Source: an uncultured Porphyromonadaceae bacterium
GTDB lineage: Bacteria; Bacteroidota; Bacteroidia; Bacteroidales; Muribaculaceae
DNA length: 64,000 bases
Assembly: GCA_947567425.1 (NCBI GenBank)
Contig: CANOLV010000004.1
Location: 1-64,000 of the forward strand
Direction of reading: 5' to 3'
A program made the translations under genes and the position numbers. The notes under the pieces are model-generated. The model saw only the letters and a list, made by a program, of their open reading frames with translations. It searched no databases and was not told where the DNA came from. Every line of letters starts with the position of its first letter. Position 1 is the first letter of the stretch. Positions 32,186 to 41,090 of the stretch are shown here, in pieces.

Positions 32186-35032
32186 ATGAAGTCACTTTTG
32201 TTTAAAAGAATCCTATTCTCCTCGGCTGTAGTTGCCATTTTAGGCTCTGTAGCCCATGCTGTGCCGGCAAAACCCGGCATTGTCTCCATGAAACAGGCCG
32301 ACGGTACCGTCATCAATGTACAGATAAAGGGCGATGAGTACCACCACTTCTACCTGACTGAAGACGGCTATATGCTTGTTGAGGACAAAGGTTCCTTTTA
32401 TTATGCCGACATTGATGCCGACGGAGTGGATGTCAACAGCCGTATCAAGGCTGTGCCTCCCGGACAGCGCGACGAGGCCGCCAAGGCCTTTCTGTCGAAA
32501 GTCGACATGCCGCATGTGACATCTGTGATGGAGTCACGTGCCCGCAGGATGCGTGAATCGCGCATCGCTCTTCCATTGAACGCCGCTCCGGCTTATTCGG
32601 CTCCCGGCTCGACCAACATTGACAAAGGCCTTTTTCCCGGAGCCAATTTCCCTGTCCACGGTGAACAGCGTGCCGTAGTCATTCTGGTGGAATATTCAGA
32701 TGTGAAGTTCACGCTTTCCGATCCCAAGGACTACTTCACCCGGATGCTTAACGAAGAGGGATTCAGCGACTACGGCGGAACAGGATCCGCCAAGGACTTC
32801 TTCACGCTCTGCTCGTCGGGTAAATTCCTGCCTGACTTCGACGTTCTCGGTCCGGTCACTCTCCCGCAGAGCCAGTCATATTACGGCGGCAACGACTGGA
32901 GCGGGAATGACAAGAACCCCGAGCAGATGGCCGTCCATGCATGCAACATCCTCGATGGCGAAGTCGACTTCTCGCAGTATGACCGCGACGGCGACGGAGT
33001 GATCGACAATGTATTCATATTCTACGCCGGACGGGGCGAAGCTTCCGGAGGTGCTGCCAACACCGTATGGCCCCATTCATGGAATGTCACTGCCGGCGAC
33101 TATACTCCTCATTATTACGACGGTGTGCTTCTTGACCGCTATGCATGCTCCAATGAATGGGAGGGCAGCCGTCCGGACGGTGTCGGCACTTTCGTGCATG
33201 AATTCTCCCACGTCATGGGATTGCCCGACCTTTATGCCACGAGCTATACAGGCTCGTTCACACCCGGTGCATGGTCGGCCATGGACTACGGTCCCTACAA
33301 CAACGGCGGATGCACTCCGCCGCTCTACGGCGCATTCGAGCGCTATGCCCTCGGATGGATGGAGCCACGCGAGATCACAGAAGCCCTTACCGCCACCCTG
33401 CATCCTATATCGGAGAATGTGGCCGGAATCATAAATACTCCGGAGCCGAACGAATTTTTCCTGCTTGAGAACCGCCAGCTGCAGGGTTGGGACGCTTATC
33501 TGCCCGGCCATGGCATGCTCGTCTGGCATGTCCACTATGTGCCGTCGGTATGGAGCTCCAACGTGGTCAACAATACGCCCTCACATCAATATGTCGACAT
33601 AGAGGAAGCCGACGGTTCGCAGAATGAATATTCGCGTGCCGGCGACGCATTCCCCGGCACGTCAAAAGTCACTTCGTTTACGGCCGAGACATCGCCCGCC
33701 ATGCGTACTTGGACAGGCAAAAGCGTAGATCTGCCCATCACGGACATAGCCGAAGCCGACGGCGTGATCACATTCAACGTGCTCGGAGGCAAGGCCGGAA
33801 ATGTTTCCGTGCCGGAAGTGCTCCCGGCCACGGATGTCACCCACTGCTCGTTCACGGCCAACTGGACCAAGGCTCCCGACACCAACTATTATCTGTCGGT
33901 GTTCGATGCCGCTACCGGTGCGGCCCATCCGGGCTACGCACGGCTCAATGTAGGCGAAGCGGCCTCATGCCAGGTGGAAGGACTGCAGGCGGAGACTGCT
34001 TACTACTATACCCTCCAGGCCGGCGACGGATGGCAGTTCAGCGAACAGTCGGCCAAAGTGGATGTCACCACGCTTCCGCTCCCGCTTAATCTGAAAGCGG
34101 TCACGGCGCTTCCCGCCACCGACATAACAGCCAATTCATTTACGGCTTCGTGGCTGCCTATTGAGGAGGCCAACGGCTATATGCTGACGGTGTTTACGAT
34201 GCCTATGACTGGCACTTTGCAGGATGTCTGCGGATTTGACGACAGCAAGATTCCTGCCGGATGGACATCGTCGACAGGGTCATACTATTCAAATACGGCA
34301 TATTCCGGCCAGGCAGTGCCGGCCTTGCGTCTCGGCTCTACCGGCGACCGTCTGGCGTCGCCCGTCTATGACGGCCCTGTACATGGCGTGAGCTTCTGGC
34401 ACCGCGGATCCAAAGCCGACGACGCCACCACGCTGACCGTGTCGGCCTATACGGGCGGACAGTGGAAGAATGTGGCCGTGTTCCCGGTGACCACCGAGAA
34501 GGGCGGCAAGACGATTGAAGTGTCCGAGCTTCCGTTAGGCACATGGGCCGTGGCCATAACCTACGACCGCGGTGGAGCCAACGGTGCCGTGGCCATCGAC
34601 GATATAGTGGTGGACTATGGCGTGGCTTCAGAAAAGGTCCAGCTCGACGACTATGGCGACAAGCCTATAGGCGACGTCATGTCGCACAGTGTCACAGGAC
34701 TTCAGCACTCCACTATATATTATTATACGGTGAAAGCCACCGACGGACAGCTCATATCGCTTGAGTCGGAGCCTGTCGAGGTCGCTACATTGACCGATAC
34801 GTCGGCTATCGACGCCGTGGTGTCGGGGTCATGTTCGGTGACGGCGCAGGCGCGCACGGTGACTGTCAGCGGCGCGTCGCCTATGGCGCAGGTGGCGCTG
34901 ACCACTTCCTCGGGAGTGACGGTGATGCGCGGTCAGGCCGACGGGTCGGGTTCGCTCGCCTTCGAGGCTCCTTCGCAGGGCGTGTATGTCGTTACGGTAG
35001 ACAATGCTGCATATAAGATATTTATAAAATAA
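32186..35032 (+). CDS. M6-family secreted zinc metalloprotease with fibronectin III and type IX tail
   Basis: 948 residues: signal peptide (about 1-25), propeptide (26-150, VPAKPGIVSMKQADG), catalytic M6 domain (about 160-480) with zinc motif HEFSHVMGLPD at 338-348 and a calcium-like DRDGDGVIDN at 266-275. Two fibronectin III domains follow (about 545-640 and 650-880) with a choice-of-anchor J-like insert (CGFDDSKIPAGWTSSTG), then a C-terminal sorting tail ending GVYVVTVDNAAYKIFIK. M6 (immune inhibitor A-like) proteases degrade host or dietary proteins outside the cell. The gene has its own promoter and precedes the 1,510-residue secreted protein by 89 bases; the pair is mirrored by the degraded pair at 6048-10839. 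Confidence 0.88.
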   Translation: MKSLLFKRILFSSAVVAILGSVAHAVPAKPGIVSMKQADGTVINVQIKGDEYHHFYLTEDGYMLVEDKGSFYYADIDADGVDVNSRIKAVPPGQRDEAAKAFLSKVDMPHVTSVMESRARRMRESRIALPLNAAPAYSAPGSTNIDKGLFPGANFPVHGEQRAVVILVEYSDVKFTLSDPKDYFTRMLNEEGFSDYGGTGSAKDFFTLCSSGKFLPDFDVLGPVTLPQSQSYYGGNDWSGNDKNPEQMAVHACNILDGEVDFSQYDRDGDGVIDNVFIFYAGRGEASGGAANTVWPHSWNVTAGDYTPHYYDGVLLDRYACSNEWEGSRPDGVGTFVHEFSHVMGLPDLYATSYTGSFTPGAWSAMDYGPYNNGGCTPPLYGAFERYALGWMEPREITEALTATLHPISENVAGIINTPEPNEFFLLENRQLQGWDAYLPGHGMLVWHVHYVPSVWSSNVVNNTPSHQYVDIEEADGSQNEYSRAGDAFPGTSKVTSFTAETSPAMRTWTGKSVDLPITDIAEADGVITFNVLGGKAGNVSVPEVLPATDVTHCSFTANWTKAPDTNYYLSVFDAATGAAHPGYARLNVGEAASCQVEGLQAETAYYYTLQAGDGWQFSEQSAKVDVTTLPLPLNLKAVTALPATDITANSFTASWLPIEEANGYMLTVFTMPMTGTLQDVCGFDDSKIPAGWTSSTGSYYSNTAYSGQAVPALRLGSTGDRLASPVYDGPVHGVSFWHRGSKADDATTLTVSAYTGGQWKNVAVFPVTTEKGGKTIEVSELPLGTWAVAITYDRGGANGAVAIDDIVVDYGVASEKVQLDDYGDKPIGDVMSHSVTGLQHSTIYYYTVKATDGQLISLESEPVEVATLTDTSAIDAVVSGSCSVTAQARTVTVSGASPMAQVALTTSSGVTVMRGQADGSGSLAFEAPSQGVYVVTVDNAAYKIFIK

Positions 35033-35050
35033 TTATTTGTTTAGAAATCT

Positions 35051-35109
35051 CGTCCGGGCAACAAAACGATTCCGATGTCCGGACGGGGGATTTTTAATTT
35101 TCGGAATCG
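35051..35109 (+). promoter_or_regulatory. Overlapping RNA hairpins between the M6 protease and the secreted-protein gene
   Basis: Hairpin 1: cgtccgggca (35051-35060) pairs with tgtccggacg (35076-35085), followed by ggggatttttaatttt, a plausible terminator. Its loop contains cgattccg (35067-35074), which pairs perfectly with cggaatcg (35102-35109) just before the ATG at 35122. The RNA could therefore form a pseudoknot or switch between two structures, which would set how much of the downstream gene is made. Confidence 0.5.
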
Positions 35110-35121
35110 AAACCAATCGCT

Positions 35122-38100
35122 ATGAAGAAAACTTTACGAGTTGTTCTTTCGATGCTGCTTCTCGCATCCGCGGCTTTCTCGGCCTCGGCACAGCAGTTGG
35201 CATCAAAGAAGGGTAGTGAGCTTGTCGACGCTAAGCGCGAAGCTCTTACCCAGCGTGCGGCTCAACAGACTGACACAAAGAGTGAGGTTGTTCTCGGTCA
35301 AGTTAAGTCACAGAGCCCTCTTAGCCTGAACGCTTTGCGTTCGGCCGCATCTTCCGCCATGCAAAACTATAAAAAACCTGTTTTGCATGAAGCTGCCAAT
35401 GTTCCTGAAATATATGGTAGCGTATTATTTTCAACTGCTGGTCTTAAGATCGGTGTCTATGGAGTTCCATCCAATGCGTCACAGAGCTTCTCGCAGGTAG
35501 TTGAAGGTCCGCAGGCTCAGTACGGTGGTGTCCTGCTTGATGGTGTATATTATACTCATACGTATCAAAACATTCTGGGTATAATCAACATCTTCTCTTT
35601 CACGGGATATGACATTGACAATGGTGAAGTAGTGTATGAATCTACTAATGGTTCTTACGGCTCCCTCGCGATGGGTCTTTCGGAATATAACGGTACTGTC
35701 TATGGTATATTCTACAAAGAGGTCGGCAATGCACTCAAGCAACGTCTGGCTACTGTGGAATACGCCGCCAATGGGCCTGTCGTAACTGAAATCGCTGAAC
35801 TCGACGGCAACTGGTGTGCTTTTGCCGTAGACGGTAACGGACAGGGTTATGGTGTGAAGAAGACTACTGTAGCTCAGGGCGACAACAACGTGTGTGTGTC
35901 TTCGACTCTGTGCAAGATCAATCTTGCAACAGGTGAGGTTGCCGAAATTGGTGAAAATACAGGTCTTTGCCCGCAGTACATTTCCGGTATGGCTTTCGAA
36001 CAAAAGTCAAACCGTTTGTTCTGGGCTGTATGTCCTCCTGACGAAACAGGCCTTTTGGCAGAAGTAAATACCACTACCGGTGTTGCTACCGTGGTTTATG
36101 AATTCCCCGGTGGTGAGGAAGTAGCCGGTCTTTATATCCCGACTCCTCCTGAAGCCGCAGCTCCTGCCGCTGTCACTAATCTCGCTATCGACTTCCCTGA
36201 AGGAGCACTCAACGGAACCGTTAAATTCAATGCTCCTGCAACTACTTACGACGGCAAGGCCGCTACAGGTAACGTAAATTACGCAATCTCATTCAACAAT
36301 CAGGTAGTCAAGACAGGTACTGTTGCCTACGGCGCTCCTGTGTCTGAGAATATATCTGTTGACGCAGCCGGAAGCTATAAGGTTACTGTAGTAGCTTCAA
36401 ACGAAGTCGGTAACGGTCCTGTGGCTAAGCAGACTCTTTACATTGGTGTTGGTGTACCTTCTACTCCCGAAGTTTCTCTCGTTTATGAAGGTGGCAATAT
36501 GAAGATATCCTGGACTCCCGTCACCTCTACGGTTGAAGGTGGTTATATCGACCCGAAGGCTGTGGTTTACGACGTAGTCCGCTATCCTGGTGCTGTTCCC
36601 GTGGTTAACGGCTTGAACGCAAATGCTATCTCTCAGGAAATCGAAGAAACTGAACTTATGGTTTCCTATTACTACACAGTAGTGGCTCACAATGGCGAAA
36701 AGGCTTCTGCCGCCGGTAAGTCCAACGTGGTTACTCTTGGACAGGGATTCCCGACTCCTTATTCGTGCACATTCGATACTGCCGAAGATCTCGGATTGTT
36801 CACTATCATAGATGCTAATGGTGATGACAGAACTTGGGCATTCAATGGTGGTGAGGCTCGCGTTCAGTACAATATTTCGGCCGCTATGGACGACTGGATG
36901 ATTACACCTCCGATTAAGCTTGAAGCAGGCAAACTGTATGAGTTTGAGTTCGATGCTAAAGCATATAGAGCCACTTCACCGGAGCGCATAGAAGTTATGA
37001 TGGGTCAGGGCAATACCGTAGCCGATATGACTAAGGTGCTTGTTGAACCGACTGAAATCACTTCTACGTCAGGTGAGCATTACTTGATTCGCGTAGTTCC
37101 GGAGACTTCCGGCTACTACAACTTCGGATTCCATGGTATTTCTGATAAGAACATGTGGTATCTGTATGTTGACAATATCAGTGTATCAGGCGCTATGAAC
37201 GCCGACATTCCTGCCGCTGTTTCCGACCTCACTGTAGAACCCGGAACCAACGGAGACCTCTATGCTACTATCTCGTTCGTTTCTCCGTCGAAGCTTCTCT
37301 CCGGCAAGGATGCCAAAGAGCTAACTAAAATCGACGTTCTCATGGACGGTGAAGTTATCTTCAATGCCCGTCCGCTCGTAGGCACTAAGATCACTTGCCC
37401 CGCAGTGGTAGAAGAAGCCGGTACCTACAACTTCTCTGTTGTGGCTTACAATGAAAACGGCGCAGGCGAAGCTGCTTCTGTTTCTGCTTACATCGGTATC
37501 GATTATCCGGAAGCCATCACTAATGCCAAGGTGGTTGAAAGCTCATCTAAGCTTGGTGAGGTGACTATTACTTGGGATGCAGTCAGCAAGGACGTTCGTG
37601 GCAACGTAATCAATGCTACCTACAATGTGTATGACTATTCTACCGGTAAGCTCGTGCCTCTGGCAGAAAACCTGACTGAGCCTAAATATACTTGTCAGGC
37701 CGTTGACGGCGACGATCAGGACTTTGTTCAGTATGCTGTATTTGCTGTTTCTGAACGCGGTCAGGGTGACGGTGCCGTAGCGTCTGCTATTGTCGGTGCG
37801 CCTTATGTCAACTACTTTGAGTCGTTGCCTAACGGAACCCTTTCACACGTTCTTGTAACTTCACTTGTAAACGGTGCTCCGTCTTGGTCGATCTTTAAGG
37901 ACGATACTATCGGTGGTGTGACTTCATACGATGCCGACAATGGATTCATCGGAATGAAGGGTAGCGCGATCGGTGATGCCAGCGCTCTCATGCTTGGTAA
38001 GATTTCTCTTGCCGATCTCGACGAGCCTCTCTTCACATTCTATACTTTCAATGTTTCCGACGGTCAGAACCCGAACACAAATATTGTTGAGGTATATGTT

Positions 38101-39654
38101 GAAGATCTTAGCGGCAATGCCGGCTATCAGCTTGCTTATGAGAATTATATAAGCGAAACCGGTCCTATCAGCTCTTGGAACAAGATTTCTGTTGACCTCT
38201 CTGAATATGCAGGTAAGAACGTTGCCCTCAAGGTGGTTGCCAATACGCAGTGGTATGTTTACACATTCTTCGATGCGTTCAAGGTGGCTAACCTCGTTGA
38301 AAAGGATCTCGCTGTAGCTGTTGATGCTCCTGCATCTGTAGTTCCCGGCAATTCAATCGATGTAAACGTGACCGTTAAGAACGTTGCTGACAAGCCCGCT
38401 AATGGTTATACCGTTAAGGTTAAGGCTAACAACGTAGTGTTCAAGACTATCGAGGGTGAAGAGGTAGCTTCAGGTGCCCAGAAGACCGTTCAGATTCCTT
38501 ACGAATTCTCTGCAGTCGATGAGGATCCTGTTGAATTCTCTGCTGAAGTAGTATATGCAGGCGACGAAAATGCCGACAACAATGTCAGCAACGCAGTCGT
38601 TGTGACTCCGAAGGTTTCGATCTATCCCGTACCGGTTGACCTTGCAGGTGAGGTTACTCCCGAAGGCGTAGCGCTTACTTGGGGTGAACCCGACCTTTCA
38701 GGTAGCAATATCTATGCTAAGGTTGAAGACTTCGAATCAGGTGTGGCCGGCGACAAGGAATTTGCCGGATGGACATTCGTTGACGTTGACAAGTCGCCTG
38801 TAGGCGGATTCCAGAATACTGATGTTCCGGGTATAACTCCTGGTGAAACGCTTGCATCGTTCTTCGTATTTGATGCCGCCGGCGATGCGTTTAATCAGAC
38901 TTTTGACGCTCATTCCGGTACTAAGTATCTTGCCGCGATGTTCCGCTACGATGACGGCCAGGCTGACGACTGGGCTATCTCTCCTATGCTTTCAGGCAAT
39001 GCTCAGACTGTATCGTTCTTCGCCAGCAGCTATTCCGGCGATTATCCTGAAAAGATCGAGGTTTACTACTCGACAGGCTCGCTCGACGTTAAGGATTTTG
39101 TTAAGATCGAGGGTGTAGGCGGTGTAGTTCCCGCAGAATGGACTCTTTACACTGCAGACCTCCCCGCAGGCGCGAAGTATTTCGCTATCCGTTCTTGCGC
39201 TTCGAGCTCATTTATGCTGATGGTTGACGACGTTACTTACGAAACCGGTGTCAATTTCTCCGACCTCTCTATCGTAGGTTACAACGTTTATCGCAACGCT
39301 GTCAAGGTTAACGCTGAGCCTGAGGCTGAATGCGAATACCTCGACACTGAAGCTACCGCTCAGAACAACGAGTATGCTGTGACTGCAGTCTACACCGTTG
39401 GTGAGTCTAAGGCATCAGAAAAACTTCTCATCTCTACTTCAAGTCTTGACGAAGTTCTCGCCGGTGTTGAGATCGCCGCTGAGGCTGGTCAGATCATCGT
39501 GACGGGTGCTGAAGGTGTAGAAGTAAGCGTAGTAGCCGTTGACGGTAAGGTGGTTTATGCCGCCGCCGGTCAGGCTAAGACAGTGGTTAACGTTTCTGCA
39601 GGCGTTTACGTAGTGAAGGCCGGCTCTAAGGTTGCCAAGGTGCTTGTGAAGTAA
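35122..39654 (+). CDS. Large secreted multidomain protein with type IX C-terminal tail (paralogue 2)
   Basis: 1,510 residues and the same layout as the protein at 6048: signal peptide (about 1-24), propeller-like N-terminal region (about 90-340, CAFAVDGNGQGYGVK, AFEQKSNRLFWAVCPP), fibronectin III-like domains (about 345-550, 695-890, 1375-1435), choice-of-anchor J-like domains (about 550-695, 895-1060, 1190-1370; DDWMITPPIKL, DDWAISPML), a CARDB-like domain (about 1065-1170) and a sorting tail ending GVYVVKAGSKVAKVLVK. It is probably an abundant surface or released adhesin. Its codons are strongly biased towards gct, ggt, gtt, aag and ctc compared with the other paralogue, as in highly expressed genes. 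A double hairpin follows its stop. Confidence 0.82.
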   Translation: MKKTLRVVLSMLLLASAAFSASAQQLASKKGSELVDAKREALTQRAAQQTDTKSEVVLGQVKSQSPLSLNALRSAASSAMQNYKKPVLHEAANVPEIYGSVLFSTAGLKIGVYGVPSNASQSFSQVVEGPQAQYGGVLLDGVYYTHTYQNILGIINIFSFTGYDIDNGEVVYESTNGSYGSLAMGLSEYNGTVYGIFYKEVGNALKQRLATVEYAANGPVVTEIAELDGNWCAFAVDGNGQGYGVKKTTVAQGDNNVCVSSTLCKINLATGEVAEIGENTGLCPQYISGMAFEQKSNRLFWAVCPPDETGLLAEVNTTTGVATVVYEFPGGEEVAGLYIPTPPEAAAPAAVTNLAIDFPEGALNGTVKFNAPATTYDGKAATGNVNYAISFNNQVVKTGTVAYGAPVSENISVDAAGSYKVTVVASNEVGNGPVAKQTLYIGVGVPSTPEVSLVYEGGNMKISWTPVTSTVEGGYIDPKAVVYDVVRYPGAVPVVNGLNANAISQEIEETELMVSYYYTVVAHNGEKASAAGKSNVVTLGQGFPTPYSCTFDTAEDLGLFTIIDANGDDRTWAFNGGEARVQYNISAAMDDWMITPPIKLEAGKLYEFEFDAKAYRATSPERIEVMMGQGNTVADMTKVLVEPTEITSTSGEHYLIRVVPETSGYYNFGFHGISDKNMWYLYVDNISVSGAMNADIPAAVSDLTVEPGTNGDLYATISFVSPSKLLSGKDAKELTKIDVLMDGEVIFNARPLVGTKITCPAVVEEAGTYNFSVVAYNENGAGEAASVSAYIGIDYPEAITNAKVVESSSKLGEVTITWDAVSKDVRGNVINATYNVYDYSTGKLVPLAENLTEPKYTCQAVDGDDQDFVQYAVFAVSERGQGDGAVASAIVGAPYVNYFESLPNGTLSHVLVTSLVNGAPSWSIFKDDTIGGVTSYDADNGFIGMKGSAIGDASALMLGKISLADLDEPLFTFYTFNVSDGQNPNTNIVEVYVEDLSGNAGYQLAYENYISETGPISSWNKISVDLSEYAGKNVALKVVANTQWYVYTFFDAFKVANLVEKDLAVAVDAPASVVPGNSIDVNVTVKNVADKPANGYTVKVKANNVVFKTIEGEEVASGAQKTVQIPYEFSAVDEDPVEFSAEVVYAGDENADNNVSNAVVVTPKVSIYPVPVDLAGEVTPEGVALTWGEPDLSGSNIYAKVEDFESGVAGDKEFAGWTFVDVDKSPVGGFQNTDVPGITPGETLASFFVFDAAGDAFNQTFDAHSGTKYLAAMFRYDDGQADDWAISPMLSGNAQTVSFFASSYSGDYPEKIEVYYSTGSLDVKDFVKIEGVGGVVPAEWTLYTADLPAGAKYFAIRSCASSSFMLMVDDVTYETGVNFSDLSIVGYNVYRNAVKVNAEPEAECEYLDTEATAQNNEYAVTAVYTVGESKASEKLLISTSSLDEVLAGVEIAAEAGQIIVTGAEGVEVSVVAVDGKVVYAAAGQAKTVVNVSAGVYVVKAGSKVAKVLVK

Positions 39655-39672
39655 TCCAACTAACTTGCCGAT

Positions 39673-39750
39673 AGCTGAAAGTTCCAGAGACTTTCAGCTT
39701 GATAAACTCCGCGAGGGGGGCCGGACATTCCGGCTCCCCTCCATTTTTTT
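39673..39750 (+). terminator. Tandem hairpin terminator after the secreted-protein gene
   Basis: The first hairpin, agctgaaag/ctttcagct (39673-39681 with 39691-39699), lacks a T-run. The second is a 13-bp stem (39713-39725 with 39729-39741, one wobble pair) followed by seven T (39744-39750): a strong terminator isolating this gene from the nuo-atp operon. Confidence 0.88.
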
Positions 39751-40066
39751 ACGGCCGTGCTTGTCAGTCGGACAGCAGTTTCCGTCGAATTTAATCCCCG
39801 TGGTTTCAAAAAAATTCTTATCTTTGCAAAAGATTTATTGAATTTTTGCAAAATTGATTAAAAATATTTTGCAATCATCTGTAGGTCAGGCTTTAATCAC
39901 GGTAGGAATACAGTGCGTGAAACCATGGTGAACACATTGGTCCGGCTGGTCCGGAGTGTAATATGTTTGTCCGATACGCCGGATTTTGACCGCGAATAGT
40001 TAAAAAAGTCCATTTATTATATGTTAAATGGCTGAGTTGGTATAGCGAATATATTAGAATAAAAAT
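39751..40066. promoter_or_regulatory. Leader and promoters of the nuo-atp operon
   Basis: A 316-base gene-free region. TATCTTTG at 39819-39826 and TATGTTTG at 39962-39969 both match TAnnTTTG; the second has a possible ATTG element 22 bases upstream (39936-39939) and is 97 bases before the nuoA ATG. I see no terminator or ORF here. A long leader with two promoters would suit control of a large energy operon. Confidence 0.5.
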
Positions 40067-40441
40067 ATGGTATCATTAGTTTTTGGTATTCAAAATTCTA
40101 CCCTTGCCGTAGTGGCCGCGCTGACCGGTGTGGCTCTTGTGGCATTGGCGCTTGTCATGGCCGGGCTTATCTCCCCGAAGTCTTACAATGCGCAGAAAGG
40201 TGAAGCTTATGAGTGCGGTATCCCGACGCGTGGCGAGAGCATGGCTCAGTTTAAGGTGGGTTATTACCTTTACGCCATCCTCTTCCTGATGTTTGACGTC
40301 GAAACGGTGTTCCTCTATCCTTGGGCGGTAAATGTACGTTCGCTCGGGTCTGACGGTCTTCTTTGCATCGCTCTGTTTTTTGGAATCTTAGTGCTGGGTC
40401 TGGTCTATGCCTGGCGGAAAGGAGCGCTCGAATGGAAGTAA
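40067..40441 (+). CDS. nuoA: NADH-quinone oxidoreductase-type subunit A
   Basis: 124 residues with three membrane helices and the NuoA signature [21 protein letters not shown] followed by [14 protein letters not shown]. NuoA is a small membrane-arm subunit near the quinone site. First gene of the nuo-atp cluster; it overlaps nuoB by 10 bases. Full length. Confidence 0.95.
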   Translation: MVSLVFGIQNSTLAVVAALTGVALVALALVMAGLISPKSYNAQKGEAYECGIPTRGESMAQFKVGYYLYAILFLMFDVETVFLYPWAVNVRSLGSDGLLCIALFFGILVLGLVYAWRKGALEWK

Positions 40442-41034
40442 CGACAAAAGGAATGCCATATTCCGACTGGAAGGACAACGAATATATCGAACATCTCGTA
40501 AAGGAGCTTAAGGACAACGGCGTCAACGTCGTGGTCGGCACCTTTGACAAACTTATCAACTGGGGGCGTTCCAACTCGCTCTGGCCGCTCACATTCGCCA
40601 CCAGTTGCTGCGGTATTGAATTTATCGCGCTTGGAGCGGCGCGCTATGACATGGCGCGTTTTGGCTGGGAAGTGGCGCGTGCCTCCCCACGCCAGGCCGA
40701 CTTTATGATGGTGGCCGGAACTATCGTTCACCGTATGGCGCCGGTCGTGCGCCGTCTTTACGACCAGCTTGCCGAGCCTAAGTATGTGATTGCCTGCGGC
40801 GGATGCGCCATCTCCGGCGGCCCGTTCAAAAATTCGTATCATGTGGTGAAAGGTGTCGAGGATATTATCCCGGTCGACGTGTATGTCCCCGGCTGTCCTC
40901 CGCGTCCGGAAGCCATGATCTACGGCATAATGCAGCTGTCGAGAAAAGTGAAGGTGGAAAAATTCTTCGGCGGAGTAAACCGTCAGGAGAAAGTCAACAA
41001 GTTTCTCGAAGAGCATCCTCTTGAGGACAAATAA
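40432..41034 (+). CDS. nuoB: NADH-quinone oxidoreductase-type subunit B
   Basis: 200 residues from ATG 40432, inside the end of nuoA. It carries the cluster N2 ligands: the tandem Cys in [20 protein letters not shown] and [10 protein letters not shown]2 is the last iron-sulphur cluster before quinone. A longer in-frame version starting within nuoA is rejected. The nuoCD gene starts 56 bases later. Confidence 0.96.
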   Translation: MEVTTKGMPYSDWKDNEYIEHLVKELKDNGVNVVVGTFDKLINWGRSNSLWPLTFATSCCGIEFIALGAARYDMARFGWEVARASPRQADFMMVAGTIVHRMAPVVRRLYDQLAEPKYVIACGGCAISGGPFKNSYHVVKGVEDIIPVDVYVPGCPPRPEAMIYGIMQLSRKVKVEKFFGGVNRQEKVNKFLEEHPLEDK

Positions 41035-41090
41035 CCGCCGACACGGGAGAATTAACCAGAATAATAAATAAATCCAACAATATCACACTT

